Assembly (NCBI RefSeq): GCF_003345355.1
Contig: NZ_QQNB01000001.1
Coordinates: 1,455,566 to 1,519,565, forward strand
DNA from: Sphingomonas aracearum
Lineage (GTDB): Bacteria > Pseudomonadota > Alphaproteobacteria > Sphingomonadales > Sphingomonadaceae
Reading direction: 5' to 3'
Length of the DNA stretch: 64,000 bases
Below are positions 1 to 8,549 of the stretch, one piece after another. The notes under the pieces were generated by a model. It was not told where the DNA came from, made no database searches, and was given only the letters and a program-made list of their open reading frames with translations. Each line of letters begins with the position of its first letter. Positions within the stretch are counted from its first letter, which is position 1. Made by a program: the position numbers and the translations under genes.

Positions 1-4
1 ACTG

Positions 5-23
5 TTGTGTTAGTGAACGTAAG
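5..23 (+). promoter_or_regulatory. Shared regulon motif, copy A (before first DUF3089 gene)
   Basis: TTGTGTTAGTGAACGTAAG matches copy D before the TonB receptor at 14 of its first 16 bases. It lies about 20 bases before the DUF3089 start. The upstream TTRATT half would begin just outside the window; the visible bases are compatible with it. Probably an operator or activator site shared by four transcription units. Confidence 0.55.
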
Positions 24-40
24 TGCCGGAGAGTGGTTCC

Positions 41-1156
41 ATGAACGAACATGCCGTCTCGCCTCGACGTCGCCGCATGCCGCGGCTCCTCCTGGTCTGT
101 ACGGGCGCGCTGGCCGTCGGCGCCTGCGCGGGCGGCGGCCGCGTGGCGACGTTCGAGGCCGCTGCGGTGCCTCCCGCTCCTGACTATGCCCGCCCCGATG
201 CATGGCTCGCGCAGCCCGGTCGCAACGGGCTCGAACGATCGACACCCCCCGGCATGACCCCGATCGACGAAGCCCGGGCGCCGGCCGACGTCTTCTTCAT
301 CCATCCGACGACCGTGGACGGCGGCGCGCTGAACGCCGCCTATGACGCGCCGCGAGCGCAGGCCAAGCTGGAGCCGGCGGTGCTGCTGGGCCAGGCCAGC
401 GTGTTCAACGGCTGCTGCCGGATCCATGCGCCGCATTACCGCCAGGCCTCGCTGGCCGGGCTGAAGGACCGGGAGGCGACCGCGCTCGCCTATTCGGACG
501 TGGCCCGTGCCTTTCGCCAGTTCATCCAGCGGATCGGCCGGGGGCGGCCGTTCATCATCGCCTCCCACAGCCAGGGCAGCGGCCATGCGGTGGAACTGCT
601 CCAGCGCGAAGTGGCCGGCACGCCGCTGCAGAAACGGCTGGTCGCGGCCTATCTGATCGGCGGCTATGTGCCGCGCTCCTTTGCCGAGATCGGCCTGCCG
701 ACCTGCGACGCGCCGCGCCAGACCGGCTGCGTCCTGTCCTACAATGCCAGCAAGGGGACCAAGCTTGCGCGCATGGTGATCGAGGGCAAGGCATACCAAT
801 GGCAGGGCCAATGGCGGAAGCAGGGCGATCCGCCCGCCATCTGCGTCAACCCGCTGAACTGGCGCGCCGGGGCGGCAGCCGGGCCGGAGCAGCACATGGG
901 CGGCCTGCCGCTGCCCAAGGCGCCGTTTCCCGATCGCGCGGTGCAGTTGGCCGACCTCCAGCCCGGCATCACCGGCGCCGCTTGCCGCGACCAGATGCTG
1001 GAGGTGAAGCTCAACGCATCGGCAAGCGGATTTGGCGACACGCTGAGCAGTCTCGCCGGCAGCTACCACCTGAACGACTATGGGCTGTTCTACGCCAACC
1101 TCCGCGAGAATGCGATCGAGCGGGTCACCGCCTGGCGCATGTCGCGGCGGGACTGA
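41..1156 (+). CDS. DUF3089 lipase-like lipoprotein
   Basis: 371 residues if translated from the ATG at 41. That start has a GGAGAG ribosome site, whereas the in-frame GTG at 23 overlaps the regulatory motif. The N-terminus is Arg-rich, then hydrophobic, and ends in a lipobox-like AVGAC (Cys29), so it is probably a lipoprotein. The nucleophile elbow SHSQGS places a catalytic Ser near residue 177, typical of the DUF3089 alpha/beta-hydrolase family, whose substrates are poorly known. It is a close paralogue of the protein at 4191-5333; both share PPAPDYA, GRNGLERSTPPG, QASVFNGCCRI and YRQASLAGL. It stands first in a locus with an esterase, a glycosidase, a transporter and an acyl-CoA ligase, so a secreted esterase or lipase role is inferred. 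Confidence 0.88.
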   Translation: MNEHAVSPRRRRMPRLLLVCTGALAVGACAGGGRVATFEAAAVPPAPDYARPDAWLAQPGRNGLERSTPPGMTPIDEARAPADVFFIHPTTVDGGALNAAYDAPRAQAKLEPAVLLGQASVFNGCCRIHAPHYRQASLAGLKDREATALAYSDVARAFRQFIQRIGRGRPFIIASHSQGSGHAVELLQREVAGTPLQKRLVAAYLIGGYVPRSFAEIGLPTCDAPRQTGCVLSYNASKGTKLARMVIEGKAYQWQGQWRKQGDPPAICVNPLNWRAGAAAGPEQHMGGLPLPKAPFPDRAVQLADLQPGITGAACRDQMLEVKLNASASGFGDTLSSLAGSYHLNDYGLFYANLRENAIERVTAWRMSRRD

Positions 1157-1183
1157 CCTCCCCCAGCAAGTCCTTCCCGAAGG

Positions 1184-1212
1184 TTAATTGATTTTCGAGT
1201 GAACGTCTTGAC
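1184..1212 (+). promoter_or_regulatory. Shared regulon motif, copy B (before carboxylesterase)
   Basis: TTAATT at 1184 and GAGTGAACGT at 1197 are 13 bases apart start to start, the same phase as in copies C and D. A TTGAC follows at 1208. The carboxylesterase start is about 100 bases downstream. Confidence 0.6.
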
Positions 1213-1310
1213 CAATGGAATGCCCTGCGGCAGGCTGATCCCTGCAACTCCCGCTCGAGCAAACAGGGGGGACCGGCACGGCCTTGTGCACGGATGAAAG
1301 GAGAGGATCG

Positions 1311-2834
1311 ATGGGTATGAGGATCGGCATGGTTCTGCTCGGCGTGGCGGCGGCCACGCTGCCTGCGGGTGCCATCGCGCAGTCCCGCCCGGCACCGGTG
1401 AAGACCGAGGCTGGGGCGGTGGTCGGCATCGCCGACCAGAAGGTGATCGCCTTTCGCGGCATCCCCTATGCCGCCCCGCCGGTCGGCCCCCTGCGCTGGA
1501 AGCCGCCGCAGCCCGCCGTGCGCTGGAGCGGCACCCGCGACGCCGGCGCGTACGGCGCCGCCTGCCCGCAGCCGACGCGCAAGGAGGCCTGGGCGCAGGT
1601 CGGCACGCAGAGCGAGGACTGCCTGTTCCTCAACGTCTGGCGGCCGAAAGCGCCGGGCAAATATCCGGTGATGGTGTTCTTCCATGGCGGCGGCTTCACC
1701 TATGGCGCGGCCGGCGTGCCGCTGTACGAAGGTTCGGCCCTCGCGGCGCGCGGCGTGGTGCTCGTCACCGTCAACTACCGCCTCGGCCGGCTCGGCTTCT
1801 TCGCCCATCCCGCGCTGACCCGCGAGAACCCGAACGGCGCACTCGGCAATTATGCGATCATGGACCAGATCGCCTCGTTGCGCTGGATGCAGAAGAACAT
1901 CGCGGCCTTCGGCGGCGATCCCGCCAACGTCACCATCTTCGGCGAGTCCGCCGGTGCGGGGTCGGTGCAACTGCTGATGGGGTCGCCCGAGCTGAAGGGC
2001 CTGTTCCACAAGGCGATCTCCGAATCCGGCTCCGGCGCCAGCCCGCTGCCGCCGATCCGCGGCGGCGCGATCAACGCAGAGGCGGTCGGCGAGATGTGGA
2101 CCGCCAGCCTGGGCCTGAAGAACGCGACCCCCGAGCAGCTGCGCGCGATCCCGCTGGACGAGGTCATCAAGGGTCGCGGCTTTCCGTTCCTCGACGGCAA
2201 GGTGGTGAAGCAGAGCCCGGGCGAGCCGTTTTTCGCGAACACGGAGGCGCGGGTGCCGCTGATCATCGGCTCGAACTCGAACGAGGCGACGCTCGGCGGC
2301 ATGACTGAGGCCGCCGCCCGCGGGCTGCTGGGCGATCGCTTCGCCGCGCTTCAGGCGGGCTATGTCGCCAAAACCGGCAAGCCGGTGGACGCCGCAACGG
2401 TGGACCTGGCCGAGGATCTCGCCTTCGTCCTCCCCTCGCTGGCGCTGGCCGACCGGCATGCCGCGTCGGGCAACCGCGCCTATGCCTATTATTTCGACCA
2501 GGTCACGTCCGACCAGCGCGCCGGCAGCGCCGGCACCGAACATGGCGGCGAGATCGAGTACCTGTTCGGCAATCCGGCCGCGGAACACCGCTGGGACGAG
2601 GACGACCGCCGCACCTCGCAGCAGATCGGCGATTACTGGGTGCGCTTCGCCAGGACGGGCGATCCCAACGGCCCCGGCGCGGTGCGCTGGCCGGCGGTGA
2701 CGGGGCAGCCGACCGACTTCCTGGTGATCCAGGCCAAGCCGCACGCGGCGAAGCTCACCCCCATCGAGGAACAGGCCAAGGCCGCGACCATGGCCGATGC
2801 CGCCGCCAAATGGGCCGCCACGCCCAAGCCCTGA
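1311..2834 (+). CDS. Secreted type-B carboxylesterase
   Basis: 507 residues from the ATG at 1311, which follows AAGGAGAGG; an in-frame TTG at 1284 has no such site. A signal peptide ends near GAIAQ. The fold is the classic carboxylesterase/cholinesterase type: FRGIPYAAPPVGPLRW near the N-terminus, EDCLFLNVW, the oxyanion loop FFHGGGF, and GESAGAGS with nucleophile Ser213. Glu325 (in SNSNEATLG) and His411 (in GTEHGGEIEY) complete the likely triad. It should hydrolyse carboxylic esters in the periplasm or outside the cell. The exact substrate is unknown. It lies 35 bases before the GH1 gene and shares a promoter motif with the receptor and transporter genes, which suggests it acts on the same imported compound. 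Confidence 0.92.
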   Translation: MGMRIGMVLLGVAAATLPAGAIAQSRPAPVKTEAGAVVGIADQKVIAFRGIPYAAPPVGPLRWKPPQPAVRWSGTRDAGAYGAACPQPTRKEAWAQVGTQSEDCLFLNVWRPKAPGKYPVMVFFHGGGFTYGAAGVPLYEGSALAARGVVLVTVNYRLGRLGFFAHPALTRENPNGALGNYAIMDQIASLRWMQKNIAAFGGDPANVTIFGESAGAGSVQLLMGSPELKGLFHKAISESGSGASPLPPIRGGAINAEAVGEMWTASLGLKNATPEQLRAIPLDEVIKGRGFPFLDGKVVKQSPGEPFFANTEARVPLIIGSNSNEATLGGMTEAAARGLLGDRFAALQAGYVAKTGKPVDAATVDLAEDLAFVLPSLALADRHAASGNRAYAYYFDQVTSDQRAGSAGTEHGGEIEYLFGNPAAEHRWDEDDRRTSQQIGDYWVRFARTGDPNGPGAVRWPAVTGQPTDFLVIQAKPHAAKLTPIEEQAKAATMADAAAKWAATPKP

Positions 2835-2868
2835 GCCTTCGCGTCGACACGCTGATCCGGGAGCAGAC

Positions 2869-4194
2869 ATGACGGACACCGATACCCAGTTCAGCCGGCG
2901 CCAGATCGTCGCCGGCGCCGCTGCGGCCGCGACGCTGGCCGGCGCGCCCTCGCCCGCGCTGGCGGCACCCCGCGCCACGCCCAAGGGCTTTCTGTGGGGC
3001 ACGGCGATCTCCGCGCACCAGAGCGAAGGCAACAACACCGCCTCGGACAGCTGGCTGCTGGAGACGAACAAGCCGACCGCCTTTGTCGACCCCTCGGGCG
3101 ATGCCTGCGACAGCTATCATCGCTACGAGGAAGACCTCGACATCGCCGCGTCGCTCGGCCTCAACTGCTACCGCTTCGGCATCGAATGGGCGCGGATCGA
3201 GCCGGCGGAGGGCATGTTCTCGCAGGCCGCGCTCGACCATTATGTGCGCGTGCTGGAGGCGTGCCACGCGCGCAAGCTGCTGCCGATCGTCACCTACAAC
3301 CACTTCACCGTGCCCCTGTGGTTCGCGATGCGCGGCGGGTTCGAGGTGGCGGACGGCGCCGACCTGTTCGCGCGCTTCTGCGCCAGGGCGACCGACCGGC
3401 TGGGGCCGCTGATCGGCATGGCGACGACCTTCAACGAGGCAAACATCCTCGACCTGCGCCGCATCCTGCCGCGCTTCGCCAGCGACGCCGCGGCGGAAAA
3501 CGCCCGCGCGATGGTGGCGGCGGCCCGGCGGCGCACCAGTTCGCCGAATTTCTCGTCCATGCTGTTCGGCGACCCCGACAAGATCGATCCGGTGATGCTG
3601 GACGGGCATGCCAAGGCCACGGCCGCGATCAAGGCAAGCGCCGGCAACTTCCCGGTCGGCATCTCGCTGACGATGCAGGAGATTCAGGGCGTCGGCCCGA
3701 ACAACCGCGCCGCCTGGGCCGAGCAGACGCAATATGGCGGCTGGCTGGAGGCGGCTCGCAAGGCCGATTTCGTCGGCGTGCAGACCTATTCGCGCCTGCG
3801 CTTCGATGCCAAGGGACTGATGAAGCCAGAGGCCGGCGTGCCGGTGACCGACATGGGATACGAGAACTATCCCTCGGCCATCGGCGCGACGATCCGCTTT
3901 GCCGCCAGGCACATCGGCAAGCCGATCTACCTGACCGAAACCGGTCTCGGCACCAACGACGACACGCAGCGGGTAGCCTTCATCAAGGCCACCATGGCCG
4001 AGGTCGGCAAGTGCCTGGACGAGGGGCTCGACGTGCGCGGCTATCTCTACTGGTCGCTGCTCGACAATTTCGAATGGACCTCCGGCTACGCCAAGAAGTT
4101 CGGGCTGGTGGCGGTGGACCGCACCACCTTCAAACGCACCCCCAAGCCCAGCGCGGCGTATCTCGGCATGCGCGCCAGGGCCAACCGCATATGA
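2869..4194 (+). CDS. Tat-exported GH1 family beta-glycosidase
   Basis: 441 residues. The N-terminus has a twin-arginine motif (SRRQIVAG) followed by an Ala-rich hydrophobic stretch ending in ALAAP, so it is probably exported folded. GH1 signatures are visible: FLWGTAISAHQSEG, the acid/base Glu190 in TFNEAN and the nucleophile Glu357 in LTETG. YLYWSLLDNFEW and the C-terminal KKFGLVAVD are also family-typical. It is expected to release sugars from beta-glycosides in the periplasm. The next gene starts inside its stop codon (ATGA), so the two are translationally coupled. The chosen ATG follows GGGAGCAG; an earlier in-frame start would overlap the esterase and separate the Tat motif from the N-terminus. 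Confidence 0.92.
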   Translation: MTDTDTQFSRRQIVAGAAAAATLAGAPSPALAAPRATPKGFLWGTAISAHQSEGNNTASDSWLLETNKPTAFVDPSGDACDSYHRYEEDLDIAASLGLNCYRFGIEWARIEPAEGMFSQAALDHYVRVLEACHARKLLPIVTYNHFTVPLWFAMRGGFEVADGADLFARFCARATDRLGPLIGMATTFNEANILDLRRILPRFASDAAAENARAMVAAARRRTSSPNFSSMLFGDPDKIDPVMLDGHAKATAAIKASAGNFPVGISLTMQEIQGVGPNNRAAWAEQTQYGGWLEAARKADFVGVQTYSRLRFDAKGLMKPEAGVPVTDMGYENYPSAIGATIRFAARHIGKPIYLTETGLGTNDDTQRVAFIKATMAEVGKCLDEGLDVRGYLYWSLLDNFEWTSGYAKKFGLVAVDRTTFKRTPKPSAAYLGMRARANRI

Positions 4195-5333
4195 GGAACG
4201 GCCGGGGGCGCAGGCGGGTGAAGCGCGCCTCCGGTTGCGCAGGCGTTCTCCTGCTGCTGCTGATCCTTGCCTTCACCGCGCTGGGCGGGTGGGGCCTGAT
4301 CGCGGCGATGCGTGCTCCGGCCACGCCGTTCGATCCGCGACACGTGCCGCCTGCACCGGACTATGCGAAGCCGGCGGCCTGGCTCGCCCTTCCCGGCCGC
4401 AACGGGCTGGAACGCTCGACACCACCGGGCATCGCGGCGGTGAACGAGACGCAGGCGCGGGCGGACGTGTTCTTCGTCCATCCGACCACGTTCAAGGGCA
4501 ACAGCATGTGGCTGGCGCCGTTCGACGCTTCGGACAAGGCCGCGCCGCTCAACGCGCCCGTGCTGCTCGATCAGGCGAGCGTGTTCAACGGCTGCTGCCG
4601 CATCTACGTGCCGCGCTATCGCCAGGCGAGCCTTGCCGGGCTCGGCGTGCCGGGCGCGATGGACGTCGCCTATGCCGACATCGCCCGCGCGTTCCGCCAC
4701 TACCTCGCGCATGACAATGGCGGCCGGCCGTTCCTCATCGCCTCGCACAGCCAGGGCACCGCGCATGCGATCCGCCTGTTGCAGGAGGAAGTGCTCAAGA
4801 CGCCGTACCGCCGCCAGCTGGTCGCGGCGTTCCTGATCGGCGGCTATGTGCCCGATACTTTCGGCGAGCTCGGCCTGCCGGTCTGCAACCACGCGCGGCA
4901 GACGGGATGCGTGCTGTCCTACAACACGGCGGAAGCCGGCCGCGGTAGCGCGCGAATGGTGATCGACAACAAGAGCTATTGGTGGCGCGGCGCGCTCAGG
5001 ACATCCGGCCAGGCCAAGGCGGTGTGCGTCAATCCGCTCACCTGGCGCGTGGCAGGTGCGGCACCCGCTACTGGCAATGCCGGCAGCCTGCCCTTCCCTG
5101 CGGCGCCGTTCGGCACCTCGGCCAAGCGCCTGCCGGCGCTCGTTCCGCACCTGACCGGCGCCGTGTGCCGCGACGGGATGCTCGACGTGGACGTGCCCTG
5201 GTCGGCGCCGTCCGGCTTCATCGACCCGCTGTCGCTGGTGTTCGGCAGCTATCACCTGAACGACTACGGCTTCTTCTACGACAGCCTGCGGCGCAACGCG
5301 AACGACCGCGTCGCTGCCTGGAGCGCACGATGA
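4191..5333 (+). CDS. DUF3089 lipase-like membrane-anchored protein
   Basis: 380 residues, starting at an ATG that overlaps the GH1 stop codon. A basic N-terminus is followed by an uninterrupted Leu-rich hydrophobic helix (about residues 17-40) with no clear cleavage site or lipobox, so the catalytic domain is probably anchored to the inner membrane facing the periplasm. The body is DUF3089 with the nucleophile elbow SHSQGT. It is strongly similar to the protein at 41-1156 across its whole length, including conserved Cys-containing segments (NGCCRI, TGCVLSYN). The two copies flank the esterase and glycosidase, pointing to local duplication with different membrane attachment. Substrate not determinable here. 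Confidence 0.88.
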   Translation: MRNGRGRRRVKRASGCAGVLLLLLILAFTALGGWGLIAAMRAPATPFDPRHVPPAPDYAKPAAWLALPGRNGLERSTPPGIAAVNETQARADVFFVHPTTFKGNSMWLAPFDASDKAAPLNAPVLLDQASVFNGCCRIYVPRYRQASLAGLGVPGAMDVAYADIARAFRHYLAHDNGGRPFLIASHSQGTAHAIRLLQEEVLKTPYRRQLVAAFLIGGYVPDTFGELGLPVCNHARQTGCVLSYNTAEAGRGSARMVIDNKSYWWRGALRTSGQAKAVCVNPLTWRVAGAAPATGNAGSLPFPAAPFGTSAKRLPALVPHLTGAVCRDGMLDVDVPWSAPSGFIDPLSLVFGSYHLNDYGFFYDSLRRNANDRVAAWSAR

Positions 5334-5412
5334 CCGGGCGGATCGCCACCTCCTCGCTGGGCGGATTGGCGATCGCGGCAGCTGGCATCGCTCACCGGGC
5401 GCCGCCGAGATT

Positions 5413-5439
5413 TTGATTATTACGTGAGTGAACGTTGAC
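5413..5439 (+). promoter_or_regulatory. Shared regulon motif, copy C (before MFS transporter)
   Basis: TTGATT at 5413, seven spacer bases, then TGAGTGAACGTTGAC. It has the same layout and spacing as copies B and D. It lies 70 bases before the MFS start codon, the same distance as copy D has to the TonB receptor start. Confidence 0.65.
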
Positions 5440-5508
5440 ATGCAGGAGGGCTGCCTGCCATCAACGGGCAATCGGCGGACGCAGAGCCGCACAATCCGGG
5501 AGCGGGCA

Positions 5509-6819
5509 ATGGCAGAGCAAAGGGCGGCAAGCGGTGCGGCACCTCCGGGCGGGCACACCAACCGATATGCCTGGCTGGTCCTGTCGGTCCTGTGCCTCGT
5601 CTACGTCCTCAACTTCCTCGATCGCCAGCTGCTGTCGATCCTGGCCAAGCCGATCCAGGACGAGCTGGGCGTCAGCGATGCGCAGCTCGGGCGCATCGGC
5701 GGCCTCTATTTCGCGCTGTTCTACTGCACCATCTCCATTCCCGTGGCCTGGCTGGCCGATCGCACCAACCGCGTGCGCGTGCTCAGCATCGCCTGCGCGC
5801 TGTGGAGCGCGGCGACGATCGCCTGCGGACTGTCCGCCAGCTATCCGCAGCTGGTGCTGTCGCGCATGGCGGTCGGCGTCGGCGAGGCCGGCGGGGTGCC
5901 GCCCTCCTATTCGATCATCTCGGACTATTTCGCCCGCGAGCAGCGCGGCCGCGCGCTGGGCCTGTTCAACCTGGGGCCGCCGATCGGACAGGCGCTGGGC
6001 GTGGCCTTTGGCGCGGCGATCGCCGCCCGCTACGATTGGCGCTCCGCCTTTGTGGCGCTGGGCGCGGTGGGCATCGTGACCGCCGCTATTGTGTGGACGA
6101 TCGTGCGCGAGCCGAAACGCGGCGCCACCGATCCGGCGCCCCTGCCGGCTTCCACCGCGCAGGAGCGGCCCCGCTTCCTGGCCGCCGCCCGCGCCTTCTT
6201 CGCGGACCCGGTGCTGCGGCTTGCCGCGATCGCCGCCGGCGCGACGCAGTTCGTCACCTACGCCTCGCTCAACTTCACCACGCTGTTCCTGATGCGCGAG
6301 AAGGGCATGACCCTGCCCGAGATCGCGCTGTGGTACGCCCTTCTGCTCGGCATCGGGGTGAGCGCGGGCATCTATGCGTCGGGCTGGCTGGTCGACCGCT
6401 TCGCGCACCGCTCGCGCCGCGCCTATGCGCTGATCCCTGCGGCCGGGCTCGCGCTCGCCGTGCTGCCGTTCCTCGGCTTCGTCGCCGCGCCGACCTGGCC
6501 GCTGGCGCTGGTATTCCTGATCGGGCCGACGATCTTCAACTATTTCTACCTGTCGCCCACCACCGCGCTGGTCCAGAACCGGGTTCCGGCGAGCCACCGC
6601 ACGCTGGCCGGCGCGCTGGCGCTGCTGGTGTCCAACCTGATCGGGCTGGGGCTCGGCCCCACCTATCTCGGCGCGGTCAGCGACCTGTTGCGCACCGCCC
6701 ATCCGGACAATCCGCTGCAGCTCGCCTTCTACAGCCTCCTTCCCTTCTACCTGATCGCCATCGCCCTGTTCCTTGCGCTTGCCCGCCTGCTCGGCCGGGA
6801 CGAGCGCGGCGCCGCCTGA
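5509..6819 (+). CDS. Spinster-like MFS transporter
   Basis: 436 residues from the ATG at 5509, preceded by GGGAGCGGG. An upstream in-frame GTG at 5428 lies inside the regulatory motif and is unlikely. About twelve hydrophobic segments are visible. The start LNFLDRQLLSILAKPIQDELG and the following DAQLGRIGGLYF are typical of the Spinster-like MFS branch common in sphingomonads. The loop after helix 2 reads WLADRTNRVR, the MFS motif A position. It is probably a proton-coupled importer (or exporter) in the inner membrane for the small product of the locus. The acyl-CoA ligase follows after a 14-base gap, suggesting co-transcription and that an acid is transported. Confidence 0.88.
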   Translation: MAEQRAASGAAPPGGHTNRYAWLVLSVLCLVYVLNFLDRQLLSILAKPIQDELGVSDAQLGRIGGLYFALFYCTISIPVAWLADRTNRVRVLSIACALWSAATIACGLSASYPQLVLSRMAVGVGEAGGVPPSYSIISDYFAREQRGRALGLFNLGPPIGQALGVAFGAAIAARYDWRSAFVALGAVGIVTAAIVWTIVREPKRGATDPAPLPASTAQERPRFLAAARAFFADPVLRLAAIAAGATQFVTYASLNFTTLFLMREKGMTLPEIALWYALLLGIGVSAGIYASGWLVDRFAHRSRRAYALIPAAGLALAVLPFLGFVAAPTWPLALVFLIGPTIFNYFYLSPTTALVQNRVPASHRTLAGALALLVSNLIGLGLGPTYLGAVSDLLRTAHPDNPLQLAFYSLLPFYLIAIALFLALARLLGRDERGAA

Positions 6820-6833
6820 GGTCCAAGCCCGAC

Positions 6834-8408
6834 ATGCAGCCTTTCCCGCTTCTCCTGCACAAGTTCATCGATCATGCCGCCAAATGGCATGGCGACACCG
6901 CCATCGTCACCGGCAGCGGGCCCTCGCCGGCGCGGATCGGTTATGCGGGCCTGCGCGAGCGCAGCATGCGGCTGTCGGGCGCGTTCGCCGCGCTCGGCCT
7001 GAAGACCGGCGACCGGATCGCGACGCTGGCCTGGAACACGCAGGGGCATATGGAAAGCTGGTATGCCGCGCTCGGCCTCGGCGTGACCTGTCACACGCTC
7101 AACCCGCGGATCGCGCCGGCGCAGATGATCGAGATGGTGACCCAGGCGCAGGACCGCGTGCTCGTCGCCAGCGCCGACCAGGCCGACACCGTGGAGGCGA
7201 TCGCCGCCGCCTGCCCGACGATCGCGCATGTCGTGATCCTCGACGAACCCAGCACCGCCGAGCTCAAGCGCCCGGTGCTGGCGCGCGCGCGGCTGTGGGA
7301 ACAGCAGGAACTGATGGACGAACGCGGCGGCCATGTCGCGTGGGGCGGCTTTGACGAGGAGACGGAGGCGGGGCTGTGCTTCACCTCCGGCACCACCGGC
7401 GCGCCGAAGGGCGTGCTCTACACGCACCGTTCCAATTATCTCCAGACGCTCACCGTCCTGCAGGCGGACGTGATGGCGCTCACCGCGCGTGACGTGGTGC
7501 TGGCGGCGGTGCCGATGTTCCATGCCAACGGCTGGGGCCTCGCCTTTGCCGCGCCCGCGGCGGGTGCCACCTTCGTGCTGCCGGGACGCCTGACCGACGG
7601 CGCGCGGATGGCGGCCCTGATCCGCGGGGAAGGCGTCACCGTCGCGATCGGCGTCGCCACCGTGTGGCTCGGCCTGATCGACCATCTCGAGGCCAGCGGG
7701 GGCGACCTGCCGACGCTCAACCGCGTCATTCTGGGCGGCGCGCCCGTGCCGCAGGCGCTGATGGACCGGATCGAGCAGCGGCTGGGCGTTACGGTGCAGA
7801 CCAGCTGGGGCATGACCGAGCTGTCGCCGCTGGGCACGATCTCGCCGGTGGGCGCAAACAACCGCGACGCGCGCAGGTCCGGTCGCGCGCCCGTCGGCGT
7901 CGACCTGTGCGTCGCCGACGCAGAGGGCGTGCCCCTTGCCCGGCAGCGCGGCGCCGAAGGACGGCTGCTGGTGAAGGGCGCCAGCGTGATCGACCGCTAT
8001 TTCGGGCAGGACGAGCCGGCGACGGATGCGGCGGGCTGGTTCGACACGGGCGATCTCGCCGTGATCGACGCGAACGGCAACCTCCAGATCACCGGCCGCT
8101 CCAAGGACCTCATCAAGTCCGGCGGGGAATGGATCAACCCGGGCGAGATCGAGGCGATCGTCGGCGCGCTGCCCGCGGTCGGGCTGGTGGCGGTGATCGG
8201 GCGGACGGATCCCAAATGGGGCGAGCGGCCGGTGGTCGTGGTGGAAGAGCGCGCCGGTGAGCGCCTGGGCGAGAACGACGTCCGGCAGGCGCTGGACGGC
8301 CGCATTCCCCGCTGGTGGATGCCGGACGCCGTGGTGCTGCTGGATGCCATGCCGCTCGCGCATACCGGCAAGATCGACAAGGCTCGCTTGCGCCGCGAGC
8401 TTGGCTGA
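6834..8408 (+). CDS. Acyl-CoA ligase (AMP-forming, fatty-acid type)
   Basis: 524 residues, complete ANL-superfamily adenylating enzyme. The P-loop is TSGTTGAPKGV, the adenine-binding motif is SWGMTELSPLG, and WFDTGDLAVID and GRSKDLIKSGGEWINPGEIE are the hinge region. The C-terminal GKIDKARLRREL carries the catalytic Lys. The family makes acyl-AMP and then acyl-CoA from a carboxylic acid, ATP and CoA in the cytoplasm. The sequence resembles medium/long-chain fatty-acid ligases, but the acid is not known. Its place after a transporter and two classes of esterase suggests it activates the acid freed from an ester. No strong ribosome site is seen, so it may depend on translation of the transporter gene. 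Confidence 0.9.
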   Translation: MQPFPLLLHKFIDHAAKWHGDTAIVTGSGPSPARIGYAGLRERSMRLSGAFAALGLKTGDRIATLAWNTQGHMESWYAALGLGVTCHTLNPRIAPAQMIEMVTQAQDRVLVASADQADTVEAIAAACPTIAHVVILDEPSTAELKRPVLARARLWEQQELMDERGGHVAWGGFDEETEAGLCFTSGTTGAPKGVLYTHRSNYLQTLTVLQADVMALTARDVVLAAVPMFHANGWGLAFAAPAAGATFVLPGRLTDGARMAALIRGEGVTVAIGVATVWLGLIDHLEASGGDLPTLNRVILGGAPVPQALMDRIEQRLGVTVQTSWGMTELSPLGTISPVGANNRDARRSGRAPVGVDLCVADAEGVPLARQRGAEGRLLVKGASVIDRYFGQDEPATDAAGWFDTGDLAVIDANGNLQITGRSKDLIKSGGEWINPGEIEAIVGALPAVGLVAVIGRTDPKWGERPVVVVEERAGERLGENDVRQALDGRIPRWWMPDAVVLLDAMPLAHTGKIDKARLRRELG

Positions 8409-8453
8409 GCGCCGGCGCCGGTGTTGCCGAAAGGCATCAGCCCGGCTCAAACG

Positions 8454-8480
8454 TTGATTGTTGTGTTAATGAATGTTGAC
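8454..8480 (+). promoter_or_regulatory. Shared regulon motif, copy D (before TonB receptor)
   Basis: TTGATT at 8454, then TAATGAATGTTGAC at 8467, the same 13-base phase as copies B and C. The stretch TTGTGTTAATGAATG also matches copy A at the left edge. It lies 70 bases before the receptor start. Confidence 0.65.
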
Positions 8481-8549
8481 CTTTGAAGCCGGTCGGCTCA
8501 TCAAAGGAAATCGGATGCCGAAAGAGCATCCGCTGCAGTGGAGGGGATA

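Noticed and set aside
1125..3912. Long reverse-strand open frames opposite the esterase and GH1 genes
   Set aside because: They lack ribosome sites and family motifs, and the + strand genes there are complete with catalytic residues.
2994..4190. In-frame extension upstream of the second DUF3089 gene
   Set aside because: It overlaps the GH1 gene in another frame and has no protein-like features; the ATG in the GH1 stop codon gives a normal membrane-anchor start.
5592..6833. In-frame extension upstream of the acyl-CoA ligase
   Set aside because: It overlaps the MFS gene in another frame. The ligase family starts near the ATG at 6834.
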